In this document: piece by piece, positions 20,933-32,421 of the stretch
Position numbering within the stretch: position 1 is the stretch's first letter
How the letters are laid out: the number at the start of each line of letters is the position of its first letter
Assembly (NCBI GenBank): GCA_012490785.1
Contig: JAAXCT010000426.1
Span: 372,001-436,000 of the forward strand
Length of the DNA stretch: 64,000 nt
Source: Eragrostis nindensis
Taxonomy: Eukaryota > Streptophyta > Magnoliopsida > Poales > Poaceae
Reading direction: 5' to 3'
Translations under genes and position numbers: made by a program
The notes under the pieces: generated by a model
Seen by the model: the letters and a program-made list of their open reading frames with translations, nothing else
Database searches by the model: none
What the model was told of the DNA's origin: nothing

Positions 20933-22767
20933 TGAAGGACCGAGAAGGCGACCAGAGGGGGGGTGAATGGGAGCCGATAAAAATTCTTGCAAAGAATTCG
21001 GCCTATGTCCCAACCCGCCTCAAGAATGATCACCAAGATCACACACACACATGAGGAGTGTTGTGCTGACCCTAGGAGTGATCAAAGATGATGTAGGAAT
21101 ACTTGCGGAAGCAAAACAAACGAACACGCACTCCACGAGATGGACCGATGAAAATCCAACCGAGACCTTCCACCGGATAGTCCGGTAACCTGTCGGATAC
21201 TCCGGTGAGGTGTCGGATACTCCGGTCGGATATCAGGTCCGGATACTCCGGTAGGGTGCCGGATACTCCGGAAGGTATCAGGTCCGGATACTCCGGTAAT
21301 GTGTCGGATAGTCCGGTCGGGTACCAGGTCCGGATACTCCGGTACTCGGTCGGATACTTCGATAGGCGATGAACAGCAAGAACAAAAACGCGCGACCGGT
21401 TGCTCCAAAATCCGAAACCCAATCAAACGACCTCCAAAAATCACCAAACTTGAACCCTAGGTGCGTGACAAGATTGGGAACCTCATCCAAGTGGATCCAT
21501 ACCAAAAACCCGACCAAATCCCCTCGAATTTCAGATCACGTGCAAGAACAAGGGTTGGTCAAACTTGGACGAAATCCACAAATTCGAGGTGCTCGTGAGG
21601 AGATCTTGAACGAGATCACTCAAGGCATGTTCCCACACATCCTAGCACCGAATTCATCCAAGAAAACCATCCCAAATCGCAGCCAAAAAGGAGATCGAAA
21701 AATCACCCGAAAATAGCTCCGAAAATGAGGAAAAAGATAAATTCGGGAATAAGATGGGGAGGAAGAACAAGAGCACAAGATTGATTCAAACAAACTTCAT
21801 CCCATTGATTCAATCACGAAATCCATAGGTACAAAGCTAGGGCGCCGCCCTCTTCCTCCCTCTCTTGTTGAAAGTTGAAGATACAAGCTCTCACCTTGTT
21901 CCCTCTTCTCTCATCTCTCTCTAGCTCTCCCCTAGCTAGTCCTATCCCTAGATGCAAATGACTTGGTCCATCAAGGCTCTAGGTGGCCAGCCAACTCCAC
22001 CTCCCTATATGGGCATTTTCTCTTTCCCACTTACCCTAAGGTATTACATACTCCCACCTACCACTAGGGGCAAAATCGTCCAACTCTTTTTCCTTCGCCC
22101 GAACGCCATCGGGCCCTTCACGACTTCGCTTCGCCTCGACGCAACCTTCGCGATGGTGCCATGTACACCACCATGCGCCGCCGCCGGTTTTGAGGCCCAA
22201 ACCGGGAAACCGTCCGCCCGGCGGTTTTGAGGCATAAACCGGGAAACCACCTCGATGTCGACGCGTGTCACCTCGTCCCGCGAACCTTGCCGTCAAGTCT
22301 TCTCGTCCCAGCCCGTCGGGACCCTTCACTTGACTCGGCCTCCGTTCGCCTCTTGACTTGGTCAACCCGCCGTCTTCATCACCTCCACGGTTTTGAGGCC
22401 AAACCGCGAAACCCTCCATGCTTCTTGTCCGCCACGTGTACGGTGTGGATCACCCTTGACCTCACCCGGCCTCTCGATCGCCTGGACCCAAGCCTCCCGC
22501 TTGTTCCTCCCGATCCTCTCGCCGTTGACCATCAAGTTGACTCCATTGACCTACACATCATTAGACAAGCAAACACATTTCTCCATCTCCTCCATACTTC
22601 CCATCACCTTCACCAACTCCGGTTAGCCATAAACATAATCAATATACATGCTCATGCAAACCTTAAGTTCTCACATTTCAAACTCGAACCCCATGTCAAC
22701 TCAAACTAAGTCGTTGTCAATTACTCATCACATCATGAACCATGGCACATCTCAACATGGTTCCTCA
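20933..22767 (-). repeat. Copia-1 5' LTR
   Basis: 1835 bp, nearly identical to 12606-14443. Differences seen by eye are mostly single substitutions, plus one-base losses near 21555, 22030 and 22340. It carries the same motif array. It is followed by GGTGT, the target duplication. Confidence 0.95.
21173..21361. repeat. CCGGATAYTCCGGT motif array in Copia-1 5' LTR
   Basis: Same nine-copy array as 12846-13034 with the same spacing. One copy has diverged at its end (CGGATACTTCG at 21351-21361). All changes are point mutations, so copy number has been stable since insertion. Confidence 0.9.
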
Positions 22768-22772
22768 GGTGT

Positions 22773-25270
22773 GCGGGGACTTGCAAACGATACGAATCAC
22801 CACAACTACAAGGTTGCTAGCTCCGCGGACCAATTACTGTTTCTTCCCCATTTCTCCGACTCCCAGATGTCACCATTGCCGCATTGCATTCTCTTCGTAA
22901 TTTTTGTTTTTCTTTTGAGCTCATTTTCACTGTGCCCTGTGTTTTATGAATATGAACTCCTTCAGCAAAGGGATAGAACGAATCCCCTGACCCCTTTAGG
23001 TTGTGAAGGGGTAGTTAAGTTGATGGGCTATTAATTGGTAATATCAAATTGAAATTTTAAGCACTAATTGTGCAAGAGAACAAGAATGGATACGTGGGAG
23101 CGCTCATCTTGCTCTTATACTGAGGTTACTCCCGTAAAATCTGTTTGTCCTTCTCATTAGGTTTTTCGCTACGACTCATTCCTCGGTTTAATCTTTTGTG
23201 TGCTTACCAACTCCGAAAAATTTACCATTTCTCTCTATTAACTGTGCAGATATGCATGCCTATAAAACTTAGCTCCTAAAGAAGATGACACGGTTTGAGT
23301 AGCTGGACAAGTTTAGGTGAAAGAGAGAATTTACTGTTGCTGGTTGTAAGGGGCAAATATATTGCTGATTATATTGTATGTTTTTCTTTTTGTCAGTGGG
23401 CTAACAATATGTGGATTATTAGTTGGGATTTTTCTTCGACAATATTAGTTGGGGATATCCGTGGCCAATTACCTTCACTGGTATTACAGTACGTGTGCAT
23501 ACGGCATACCCCAAAATTTGAAAAGAAATTCTCACACCCGATTCCGCCGACACGGTAAGACTGTTCGTGCAAAATCTTTACCCACTTTCTGCCTGATCAG
23601 AGCATGCAACGCAGTGAGGCATCGCCTGGACAGCAAATTCCACAAAGTTGTTTGTTCCTACTCTCAAGTAATACTACATGCGTGCTATTGTCGCACGTTT
23701 CTTCTCTTTCTTTGTTAATTTTTCTTTTTTTGGCTTTTGAATGACGTTACGTGCGAGACGTTATATGAGGAGGAAGGAGCGCATATAGCCGTCACGTCTA
23801 GAACTCGCGTGCTGTAGGAATGAGTAACCTTTATTTAAGACAGTGGCAGAGCATGACCGAAAAGCAAGGGGGTGGCGTGGATACAGTTTTCATTATGTTA
23901 ATTAAATGCTAAATATGATGCGACATTACAAAAAAAAAATCACTTAATAAAGAGAACTATTAGGCATGAAGCTCGAAAACAAGAAAACTTAAAGCTAAAT
24001 ACAACGAAATGAGCCAACTGTTGTAAACATAATTTGATCTATTTTGAATGAAGATTGTGTTTGAGAGAGATGAGCGGAGAGAGTGTGTACCGATTCGATC
24101 AAGGCACTCAGCATCAGCAACCAGGCAGGATTCAGCACACATCGGATCTGCCGGCTACAGCAGAGCCGGCCAAAACACACACATCATTGCATTTAACAAT
24201 GAATAGGATTCCTGGCACCTGGGCGGCCTGCCGAGACCCGGCCAGGGCGCGACAACGCATGCAGGACGTACGGAGGCAGATGCAGGACGGGAGGCCCCCA
24301 TCCCATCCGGCACGATGATTCGATCGATCACAACATCCTCGGGCCGAGCCAGACAAAAATCCAGCCATTACATGCAGGTCGTGTCATGGACGCGTCACAT
24401 CGATCACCGAAGCGCCATGGACGAGGACCGTTTGCCTGTTTGCAGCTCGCATTTTGTTCGTCTGTCTCTGACGAGTCCCTGCGGCGAATTGAATCGCGAA
24501 GTGTCTAGGGAGAGACACCACCGGGACCGTTCCACATCGTACTACTCGCTCCGGTGACACCGACGATCGATCAAGGCCAGGCCATCAAGTCGCCGCAGAC
24601 GACTGTCATGCATGTGCGTCATCGATCGATCGGGAGTGCAGAAGACCTGCTTCTTAACCAAAACTGATCAAACAACCAGGTTTTCGGCAGCAGCGACGAC
24701 GACTGTCGTGTCATCAGGGGGAGTACTGACGAGTGACTCTGGTCCCGGCTAGTAGCAGCATTCAATCAAAGGTCAACCTAGCTTTCCAGGTTCAGAACAG
24801 TGCAGGCTTTACGAAATGCTCATGCCGCGCATGGAAAGAAGTGGTAGCCAAGACCAAGATCGATCATGCTATGATCGATATTTCACGTCTTTGCACGAAA
24901 AGAGCAATATATATAAGGCGTCAACCATGGAGATGGAGTACTACCGGATGAGAACAAAAGGCATGAATCGATGTATCCCTTTCGATGTATACTGATAATG
25001 TAACCCTGCGCCTTTTACTATTTCCCGGTCGTCAAACGCTGCCGAGGAACATGCCCAGGCCGTGTCGTGGGCTGCGCATTACTTGGTTGTTTCTGATTAA
25101 AACCGCATCAGAACAAAGCCATGCAGGGGAGGAATGTCCTTTATGCAGCCCCATGGTCCATTCTCCCCCACTCTCTGATTAAAACCGCATCCCACGATAT
25201 AGAAGGAAAAAAAATACATAGAACAACTCCGCGTGTCATATCTCTCTCACTCTACAAATGGAACAAATGC
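22773..25270. other. Intergenic, no gene seen
   Basis: Flank of Copia-1 followed by about 2.4 kb without recognisable coding or repeat structure. Open frames are short and unlike known families. A segment around 24300-24650 is rich in CGATCGATC. Confidence 0.5.
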
Positions 25271-25273
25271 TAC

Positions 25274-25345
25274 AACAATTATACTCCCTCTGTCCACAAG
25301 TATAATGTCCATCTTCTTCTTAAAAAAAAGATTATAATGCCCATC
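25274..25345 (+). mobile_element. Stowaway/mariner-like terminus, truncated
   Basis: TA followed by CTCCCTCTGTCCACAAG closely resembles the Stowaway terminal CTCCCTCCGTCC with its TA target. TATAATGTCCATCTT and a second TATAATGCCCATCT follow. I found no opposite terminus, so only one end remains. Confidence 0.5.
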
Positions 25346-25389
25346 TAGTTTTGTCCTAGATAGACACAAATTTTTTGAACTCCAACTTG

Positions 25390-25879
25390 AGGAATCTAAA
25401 TTTACTATTTGTTCTTGGGTTCCTTTCTTGTCTTGTCATAGTTCTTTTTTGTCATAGTTGTGGACTAGTGAGTGATTGGTTTTCGGTGACATTTATCTCG
25501 ATGTCTCTCAGATTTTACTACAAATCTGGTAAATTAGACGATAGTCGGTTCAACGACGGGCTCGACGGCGACAAGTTCATCTTATTTGTGTGCGGAAGGT
25601 TCTACCTTTCATTTGTGAAAGGGATAGGCTTTATTTTTCCCTCGTCAAATATGAGAATGACGGTTGTACGTGGTTGGTCAGAAGGCCGTGATCGTTCATA
25701 TCAGAGTTCTCGTCCGTGGCATATATATTCGTTTGTGATCCTAGATGGTGGAATATGCGGTTATTTGAAGGTTTCTTGTCTTCTGTCAATGCCGTTGGAG
25801 TTGTTTAGGTTGTTTTTGTAATTAAAGGATGTAATATGGTTCAATATGAATGAGATTCTCTTTTCACAAAAAAAAAATT
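25390..25879 (+). mobile_element. Poly(A)-tailed retroposon, copy 1
   Basis: Colinear with 46160-46633. Shared blocks include CTTTCTTGTCTTGTCATAG, GACAAGTTCATC, TATTTGTGTGCGGAAGG, ATGAGAATGACGGT, GATCCTAGATGG, TTTCTTGTCTTCTGTCAATG and a 3' end TTCTCTTTTCAC followed by A10. The poly(A) tail in the same relative place in both copies marks an RNA-mediated element (LINE 3' end, SINE-like or processed transcript). An open frame of 148 codons (25375-25821) covers most of it. Part of that frame is similar in the other copy (DKFILFVCGR against GKFIVFACGR, then MRMTVV), but I recognise no domain. Confidence 0.6.
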
Positions 25880-26059
25880 TGAATGAAATTTCCTTTTCGC
25901 AAAGAAAAGATGGTTGTGCTTTGACTTTAAGGTGAGGCGCCATGGCCCCATGGGAATAGGGAAATAGTCGGAGATGGCGATGATGGTGAAGCATGTGGTT
26001 TGCAGGGTAAATAACGGTGGTCAACTGTGAATCGAACAGCGGGGACATTGTCGTAGGCA

Positions 26060-26303
26060 AGTTTTTTGCTATTTTGGCTGTGAATAGCCTCAATACCGTG
26101 GGCTCTCTAAAATGGCCATGAAACCATTGCCTTCGCTAAAATGATCACATCTTTTTTCTTGGACAAAATTGCCCTCCACGACGACCGGATAGAGGCGGCA
26201 ACACTCGAGGCAATGATTTCGTGAATATTTTAGAGAAACTCACGGTTCCAAAACTATTTGAGCGAAGTCACCTCTGTTTGCGGTGAAAATAGCAAAAAAG
26301 CTC
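26060..26303. mobile_element. Mutator-type MITE (244 bp)
   Basis: Left end AGTTTTTTGCTATTTTGGC and inward-read right end CGAGCTTTTTTGCTATTTTC. Inner arms are also complementary (CTCTCTAAAATGGCC against TTTCTCTAAAATATTC, and ATGAAACCATTGCC against ACGAAATCATTGCC). GTCGTAGGCA flanks both sides (26050-26059 and 26304-26313), in the 9-10 bp range of Mutator-like elements. Confidence 0.85.
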
Positions 26304-26639
26304 GTCGTAGGCAGCACTAGGTCGATCGGGACAGACAAGTGTCGCGCATGACTCATACTGCTGAGGAGAAACCAGTGCTTTTGTTCCAAGGAGGAGTAAG
26401 AAAGAAGAAGAAAAAGATATCATTGGTGTTGGTCTAGTGGTGCGATCGACTATCATTTTCCTATGCAGAATCTATCCTTATGTCATTTTCTATAGGATAT
26501 TGAAAGTCGAATATTTGGAATCCATCGCAAAGAAAAACCTGGAAATTCATGGGACGGGCCCACTGAACACCGCGTCCACCTACGTTAACGACGAGACAAC
26601 TCCCACAGCACCATAAAAACACAGAGCAGCTCCACACGC

Positions 26640-27985
26640 TCCGCTTCCCACCACTCTCTGGCCAGCAATGGACGCCGCCGCGCTGGCCTACAAATTGAAA
26701 CAGCCGCCGCCGACGAAAGCTCCAGGACCTTCCTCCTCGGCACCAGGCCGCCGCCCTCGCTGTCCTGGGGTTCCTCACACCTGGCTTCGTCGACGCGGAA
26801 GGACAAGTGCGGCGCGGAGGCCCTTGCTTCCGGCGAGACCGCCTCCGAGGCGGCCTCGAGCTCGCTGTGCTCGCCGGCGATGGGGGACACTGGAAATGGA
26901 TCGCCGGCGATTGGGGACTCTGTTTAATCACAAGTGAGTGCTCTGTTCATGCCTGTCCATTTTATTTTATTTTTTGTAACATGGATCGTGGTAAACGAGC
27001 CGCACTTGTCCATTTTTACCTTCTGTTCCTGCCTATCTATCTGAACAGAACGTGTTGGTTTCAAGCTAAACATAGATCGGATGCATTTCTGTTTTGTTTT
27101 CTTGGCAAAGGGAATGCATTTCTTATTTAATTGTGATGTTAGGTGACTTCAAGATTGTCAGCTGTTACAGTCATGTAAAAAACCTTGATGCCTTTTATGA
27201 CGAACTTAAAAGCAATACCTCAAACATTCATAAAGACTTTGTATATGCAGTTCTAGAACAAGGAATTTCAAACATTGAATAAGTATTCCGCGCTTTGAGA
27301 ACTGAATGTATGTTGCAGTGATAACAACTTTTCCTCTTCAAAAGGTCAATGAAAATTTGATTTCTACAAATTATTTTCTTTTCAGTCCTCAGAAAAACAA
27401 TTAGGAATAGGTTATTAAATGAATCATTTTTGTTCTTGCCGGAAATTACAAGTCAGATATTTAAGAGCTTTACAGTAACTTCAGAATCTTCAGATGTCAT
27501 TTTGACTGAACGGCAGGTAATTAAATCATCTTTGCCGGAGATAAATAAAAAAACAATGCAGGCACATTCACGTACAGGACGAATTCCTAAGAATTTGAGT
27601 TGTACATGGTTCATATATGAAAATCGTACAATTCAATGGAGGCCTTAATCTTTGGAATGTTTTGAGCATGATTGTTGCTATGTGCATGTATATGGTGTTT
27701 ACAATTAATGCCAATGATTTACAAAAGAAGAAATATAATTTGATTTCCTTTTACTCCAGGCCAATGAAGGTGCAACAGGGCGATGTCGCCACCATGAAGG
27801 GCAAACAGGGGGAGCCAGGCAATGCTTTTAGTAGTAACGGTGAGGGGAGGGGAGGCCATAGAGGAGGTTCGGTTTCAGAGACTGGCATGTGTACATGCTT
27901 CCGTACATATAGCATAGACATATTGCCAAAGGTGGCAGCATATTTGTATGGACCTGTCGCCCTCACTGTGTCTTGGTAATTTTTC
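26640..27985 (+). other. Candidate spliced transcript, function unknown
   Basis: A GC-rich block with ATG in good context (26668, MDAAALAYKLKQPPPTK) is followed by AT-rich DNA holding short coding-like islands. These are 27148-27282 (FKIVSCYSHVKNLDAFYDEL, ending at a stop), 27430-27600 (FLPEITSQIFKSFTVTSESS) and 27750-27980 (MKVQQGDVATMKGKQGEPGN). The GC-rich 5' exon with AT-rich downstream introns is typical of grass genes. The first exon changes frame if read to its GT at 26935, and no domain is recognised. It could be a decayed gene, a captured fragment or chance. Confidence 0.3.
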
Positions 27986-29265
27986 GTAAGGTTCTCCGTT
28001 TTTTTTTTTTTTTTTTGTAGTTCCTATTGTAATTTGATGGATGGAGGACATCTTATCATTGTCCTCCAAATCCATGTTGGAATCCTCTTTTGCAAGCTTT
28101 CTTTCCCCCCACTTTTAGTGTTTAAACTTTAGAGAGCGAGGACAGGGGGTGAGGGGATAGGTCCTATGCGGTTTGATTCTAATCTTGTTCAAGTTGTGTC
28201 CTCATTGGTTCTGAATTTTATTACTAACTTTTGCAATTATTACCAACTCTGTTGTTCGATGGAAGTTAAGGTGGTCAGCAGTTCAGCAGGGCCCTGGTCG
28301 GATTCACAGATTCCCAACGTGTTTTGCCTTGAATTTTCTTATATGCGGCCTATTCTACTTTCTACAATGATTACTACTACGATCTGTTACATGTTTGGTT
28401 GTTTCAATGTTGTTTGTCTGAATAAATCATTATCGTGGTCGAGCCTAGGAAGGAAAATATATTTTTCAACTTTTTTTAGTGCATATTTTAGGACTCTAAC
28501 CTGCCTAGCTATATATCATCTAGTGTGCTTAGATTCTTTGAATTCACATGTAAGCTCTGAATGTTCTGTACTTGTATTTTAGCAGTTGAAATAGTTAGAC
28601 TATAATTAGATCATTTAGGTACGTGAATTCCTGCTTGCAGAAATCGTAATTGGGATACATCTATCAGGTAGCATTTTTGACTTATTATATTCTGTTGCTG
28701 CAATATGATAGTGAACATGATGCCATAGTTCTCCAAATGCTCATCATGTTGCTACTTTTGATCCTTTTTCCTGGACTGGTGTCTCTATCCACACGCCTTC
28801 TACTTGGTGTATGCCTCTGAGTGCGAAATAATCGTTGGGTACCATTATTGCAGTCCTTGCGATGTTTACATTATGTTCTTCATTCTTCCATATCCGAGTT
28901 GAGAATCTCCAGTTGCTTCCTTGGACCGAAGGCTGTAGTGTACATCAACTCGTTCTACAACTGGAAATTCAGATAAGTTTGGGGACATCATCACCAGATC
29001 GTTTCAGTTTATACCTGGTCCAAGAAATAGGCAAAGATATTAGATGAGACTTACAATACTACAGACTTGACTAAAAGGAAATTAATTGGAATGCTTTCTT
29101 ATTCCTTTAGACTTCAATGGTAAAGTTGAACCAGGTCTAGTATGCTAATGGAGCTGATAAAGCATTTTGCTGCGTCAACTTGTTCCCAGCTCAATACAAT
29201 TGTTAACTTTCTTCAGTCTCTTTAAACTGTTGCCATAAATTCAGATGCAGTTGATAAAAGTATGC
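27986..29265. other. Intergenic, no gene seen
   Basis: AT-rich sequence with a poly(T) run near 28002-28017 and scattered short frames. No domain, RNA gene or element boundary seen. Confidence 0.5.
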
Positions 29266-29273
29266 TTGGTGAC

Positions 29274-29552
29274 CAGTGGCGGACCCAGGATGTATTAGCT
29301 GGGCATTCAAATATATGCAAAGCAGCATGAAAAATTAACATAGCTTAATTAGAACTTTTTGAACAAGGAAGATCAAATTTGTAGGTTTTTATCTTGATTT
29401 CTATGTTTGTATGTAGAAAAGAGGCATAGTTTTGGTCCAAATTACTTGCACTTATGCATACTTGTAATAAATATACATGTGCATACTTTGTTTTTTTGTC
29501 AAATTTTGGGCATTCAGTTGAAGGCCCTTGAATCAAGGGAGGTCCGCCACTG
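29274..29552. mobile_element. hAT-type MITE (279 bp) with perfect 8-bp target duplication
   Basis: The left end CAGTGGCGGACCCAGGAT and the inward-read right end CAGTGGCGGACCTCC are typical hAT-MITE termini. The element is flanked by TTGGTGAC on both sides (29266-29273 and 29553-29560). The interior is AT-rich and non-coding. Confidence 0.93.
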
Positions 29553-30763
29553 TTGGTGACTGTACTATGCCGAATGTTGACCCGAAAATCACACACAACC
29601 GGCCTGGAAGATCTGCTTAACTTCAGTGCAGGACCAAGTCTTGTACGCCGTGGAAATCCCGGAGCGTGCCAGTCAGTTTTTGTGAAAACACTAACAAAAA
29701 TAAAACGTTAAATTCCTTGGGTCATCGGCCCGAAGAAACAGGCCAATGCGTAGCCTACAATTAAATGTCGATGGAACAGTCGATAAAATAAATAAAGAGT
29801 ATTTTAAATGCTATCGACTGTTAACTATCGGCTATGCACTATCGGCTTATAAATAACAATAAAGTATCGGCTTTTGTCTATCGGCTGAGAGATATTGAAC
29901 AAAGAGCAATAGACAACCAATAGATCTGATAAAACAAGCACGCTATCTGCTAGAATCAACAGAATGTATAGGTTAAATCAGAGACTAGCCAAATAGCATG
30001 ATTTGTAAAGAAATACAACACAGAGATCTGTATGATAAACAATCGGCTAGAGACCCCATCAATCGGCTAAGCCACATCACAGAATTACTTCGATATAACC
30101 CGTACGATCGGACCTAACCGAGACACAGTAAGGTTTTATCGAAAATAACTAGGTGGAGGACCCAACTAACAAACAATCTAGAGTGATATGATAACTAATC
30201 GGCTAAACGTCCCGATCGAACCCTAGATAAATTTATCGGCCATATCACGTCACAGAACTACTTCAATAAAACTCGTAGGATCGGACCTAACCGAGACAGC
30301 AATAAGTTTCTATCAAAGATAGTTAGGTGGAAGACTCAGCTGATAGATTCTAAGGTGACTCGAATACCCAGATAAACCCAAGTTTTATGCTACCCAGATC
30401 TCCTCGCGATAAGCCTGAGATACTTCAATCAGACAAAGCATGCGCAAGACTTGGATTACGTAAACCCCAGATAGATCTAAAGTACCGGATAACTGGCGAT
30501 TAAACTAGTAAAGCATTAGCAGATTCGATCAACCATACAGTGAGATAATTCGATCAAAGTATGAGATGAGAAGGTTACTAGATAAACCAGCTTAATTACC
30601 GTGGGTTGACGAATTCCCTGCCCTTTGCGGAGATCGTGCCGATGCAGCCCGCTCGAACAAGAAACCCGTCGAAAAACAGGTTGGCGATGCGCCGAGAGTT
30701 GTATTGATTGTGATTCACCTTTTTTACAAGCACCTGGGTCTATAATTATACACCCGAGGCGTC

Positions 30764-32241
30764 TGTTGGCGATTTCTAGCATACCATTCTATATGCCAAT
30801 TGCGCCTTATTTAGAGCATAAATGTCATCATTATAGGTCATTAACCCTTGATAATAGCACTATATTTGTATATATGTCGTTCTAGAGATTTATTGCAGAA
30901 ACAGATGAAAAGGACGACATTCTGGACATTGTGGCTGATCTGGACCTGAAGAGAAGAGAACCAGCAGAAAAGGACAATTGTGCCGATCGGCACAGCCCTG
31001 TGCCGACCGGCACAGGGGACTCCAAGGCAATCGAGGCTGGCCCACCATTCAGTTGATTCTAGAAGGAAGTTATCCGAACCAATCTGAGAGATATTCGTCA
31101 CGAAGAGATAAAAGATACTCGAAGATTTGAAAGAGCAATACAAGACTTGATCTCGAAGAAAACTGATTGTAAGGTCCACATGGAAGCTACCTAGGACTTT
31201 GGAACCGACTTAGAGAGGAAACCGAGCTGGACACGAGGTGTGCCGATCGGCACAGACCCTGTGCCGATCGGCACGAGGACTCTTTTCCCGAGATCCTCTC
31301 CCTTTCTGATGTACAGCCCTATATAAACTTGTAAAAGCCCTAGGGTTTCGGGATCGGCCGCCAGAGGGACAACACAGCTAGTAAGTTTAGAGCCACCGGG
31401 GCTTTGCCCCGTTCTTCATGTCCTCTAGTTGCTAGATCAAGAACCACGGTGTTAAAGATGTGATCCATCAAGGTAGGCCTACTAGATGGTGATGTATCTT
31501 GCACTATGTATTATCGAAATATGGTTGAATATGTGGATGAATGGTTTTGATTATTGATTGCCTGGATTTTATGGTCTTTACATGCACTCGTTCCTACGCT
31601 TAGTGACGACTAAGTATTAGATATTATCTTAATTATGGTGGCAATAAGAGGTGACGGATTCAATCTCTCACTATCTCCATTGTGGTTAAGGTAGTATTGG
31701 GATCTTGTAATGCGCCATAATTGCACGTTGTCTCTATACCTCAACAGCCGCTAATGCATACGCGATGATCTTTGAGATGATGTGTAGAATAGGAAGAGGC
31801 TACCGATTAAGGCGATTGGTCGTGACAGGGCTCGTCGGAAAAGAGTCTCAACCTATCGATCTTCGGTTATTAATAATTGAGTAATTCCGTTTATGATGCT
31901 ATTTGATTAAGCTTTTTGGTTACGATCTCAACTAGCAGACTTGGCTAACTTACCCCATGATCTAATCATGTTCTTTAGGCTGTTCAAGCAACATTCGGTC
32001 AACTTAGCCTCCGTGCCGACCGGCACACTCCCTGTGCCGATCGGCACAGCCCCCAGTTTTCCCGAAACTCACGCTCGCGCTCACCAGAAAGCCTGGCTAA
32101 CTCTTTTACTGATGACTCTGTTTAATTCCCATTGGTCTCTGTGGTTCGATTAAACCTTGGAATACTCTTCTGGGGAAAAAAGACTACAACTGTACACCGT
32201 GCTCTTGCGGTATATAAGTGGGTGCGTAGATACGACCAACA
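30764..32241 (+). repeat. Gypsy-1 5' LTR
   Basis: 1478 bp. It holds three palindrome pairs, starting at 30980/31000, 31240/31261 and 32013/32034. The second pair lies about 45-80 bp before the TATATAAA box. Confidence 0.95.
31320..31327 (+). promoter_or_regulatory. Gypsy-1 LTR TATA box
   Basis: TATATAAA within CCCTATATAAACTTG is the likely start of the R region for genomic RNA. The same box is at 40211-40218 in the 3' LTR. Its place just downstream of a palindrome pair suggests the pair could act on the promoter. Confidence 0.6.
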
Positions 32242-32254
32242 AGCTGTCTTTTTC

Positions 32255-32272
32255 TGGCGCCGTTGCCGGGGA
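32255..32272 (+). other. Gypsy-1 primer-binding site (tRNA-Asp type)
   Basis: TGGCGCCGTTGCCGGGGA, 13 bp after the 5' LTR, complementary to a plant aspartate tRNA 3' end as in Athila elements. Identical to the site in Gypsy-2. Confidence 0.9.
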
Positions 32273-32421
32273 CCTTTGTTCGAATTAGGCATTGTTTGAA
32301 GTTTGAGAAATTGGCCAAGGTGCCGATCGGCACACCCTTGTGCCGACCGGCACATTGCTTTCTTTCTTTGATTTCTCTGTTTTTTCCAGTACATATGTCC
32401 TGTTTTATTTAACAGACAGGT

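Larger units (their letters stand above)
12606..22767 (-). mobile_element. Copia-1: full-length Ty1/copia retrotransposon, RT-deleted
   Basis: A 10.16-kb element on the minus strand is bounded by two LTRs of about 1.84 kb and flanked by the perfect 5-bp target duplication GGTGT (12601-12605 and 22768-22772). Order on the minus strand: 5' LTR, initiator-Met-tRNA-type primer site, gag, protease, integrase, a gap where RT should be, RNase H, about 1.5 kb of non-coding sequence, polypurine tract, 3' LTR. The LTRs differ at roughly 20 sites plus small indels by eye (about 1%), which points to a recent insertion. Several frameshifts, one stop and the RT deletion make it non-autonomous. The long 3' non-coding zone resembles the SIRE/Maximus-type layout, but lineage needs an RT or integrase tree. 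Confidence 0.95.
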
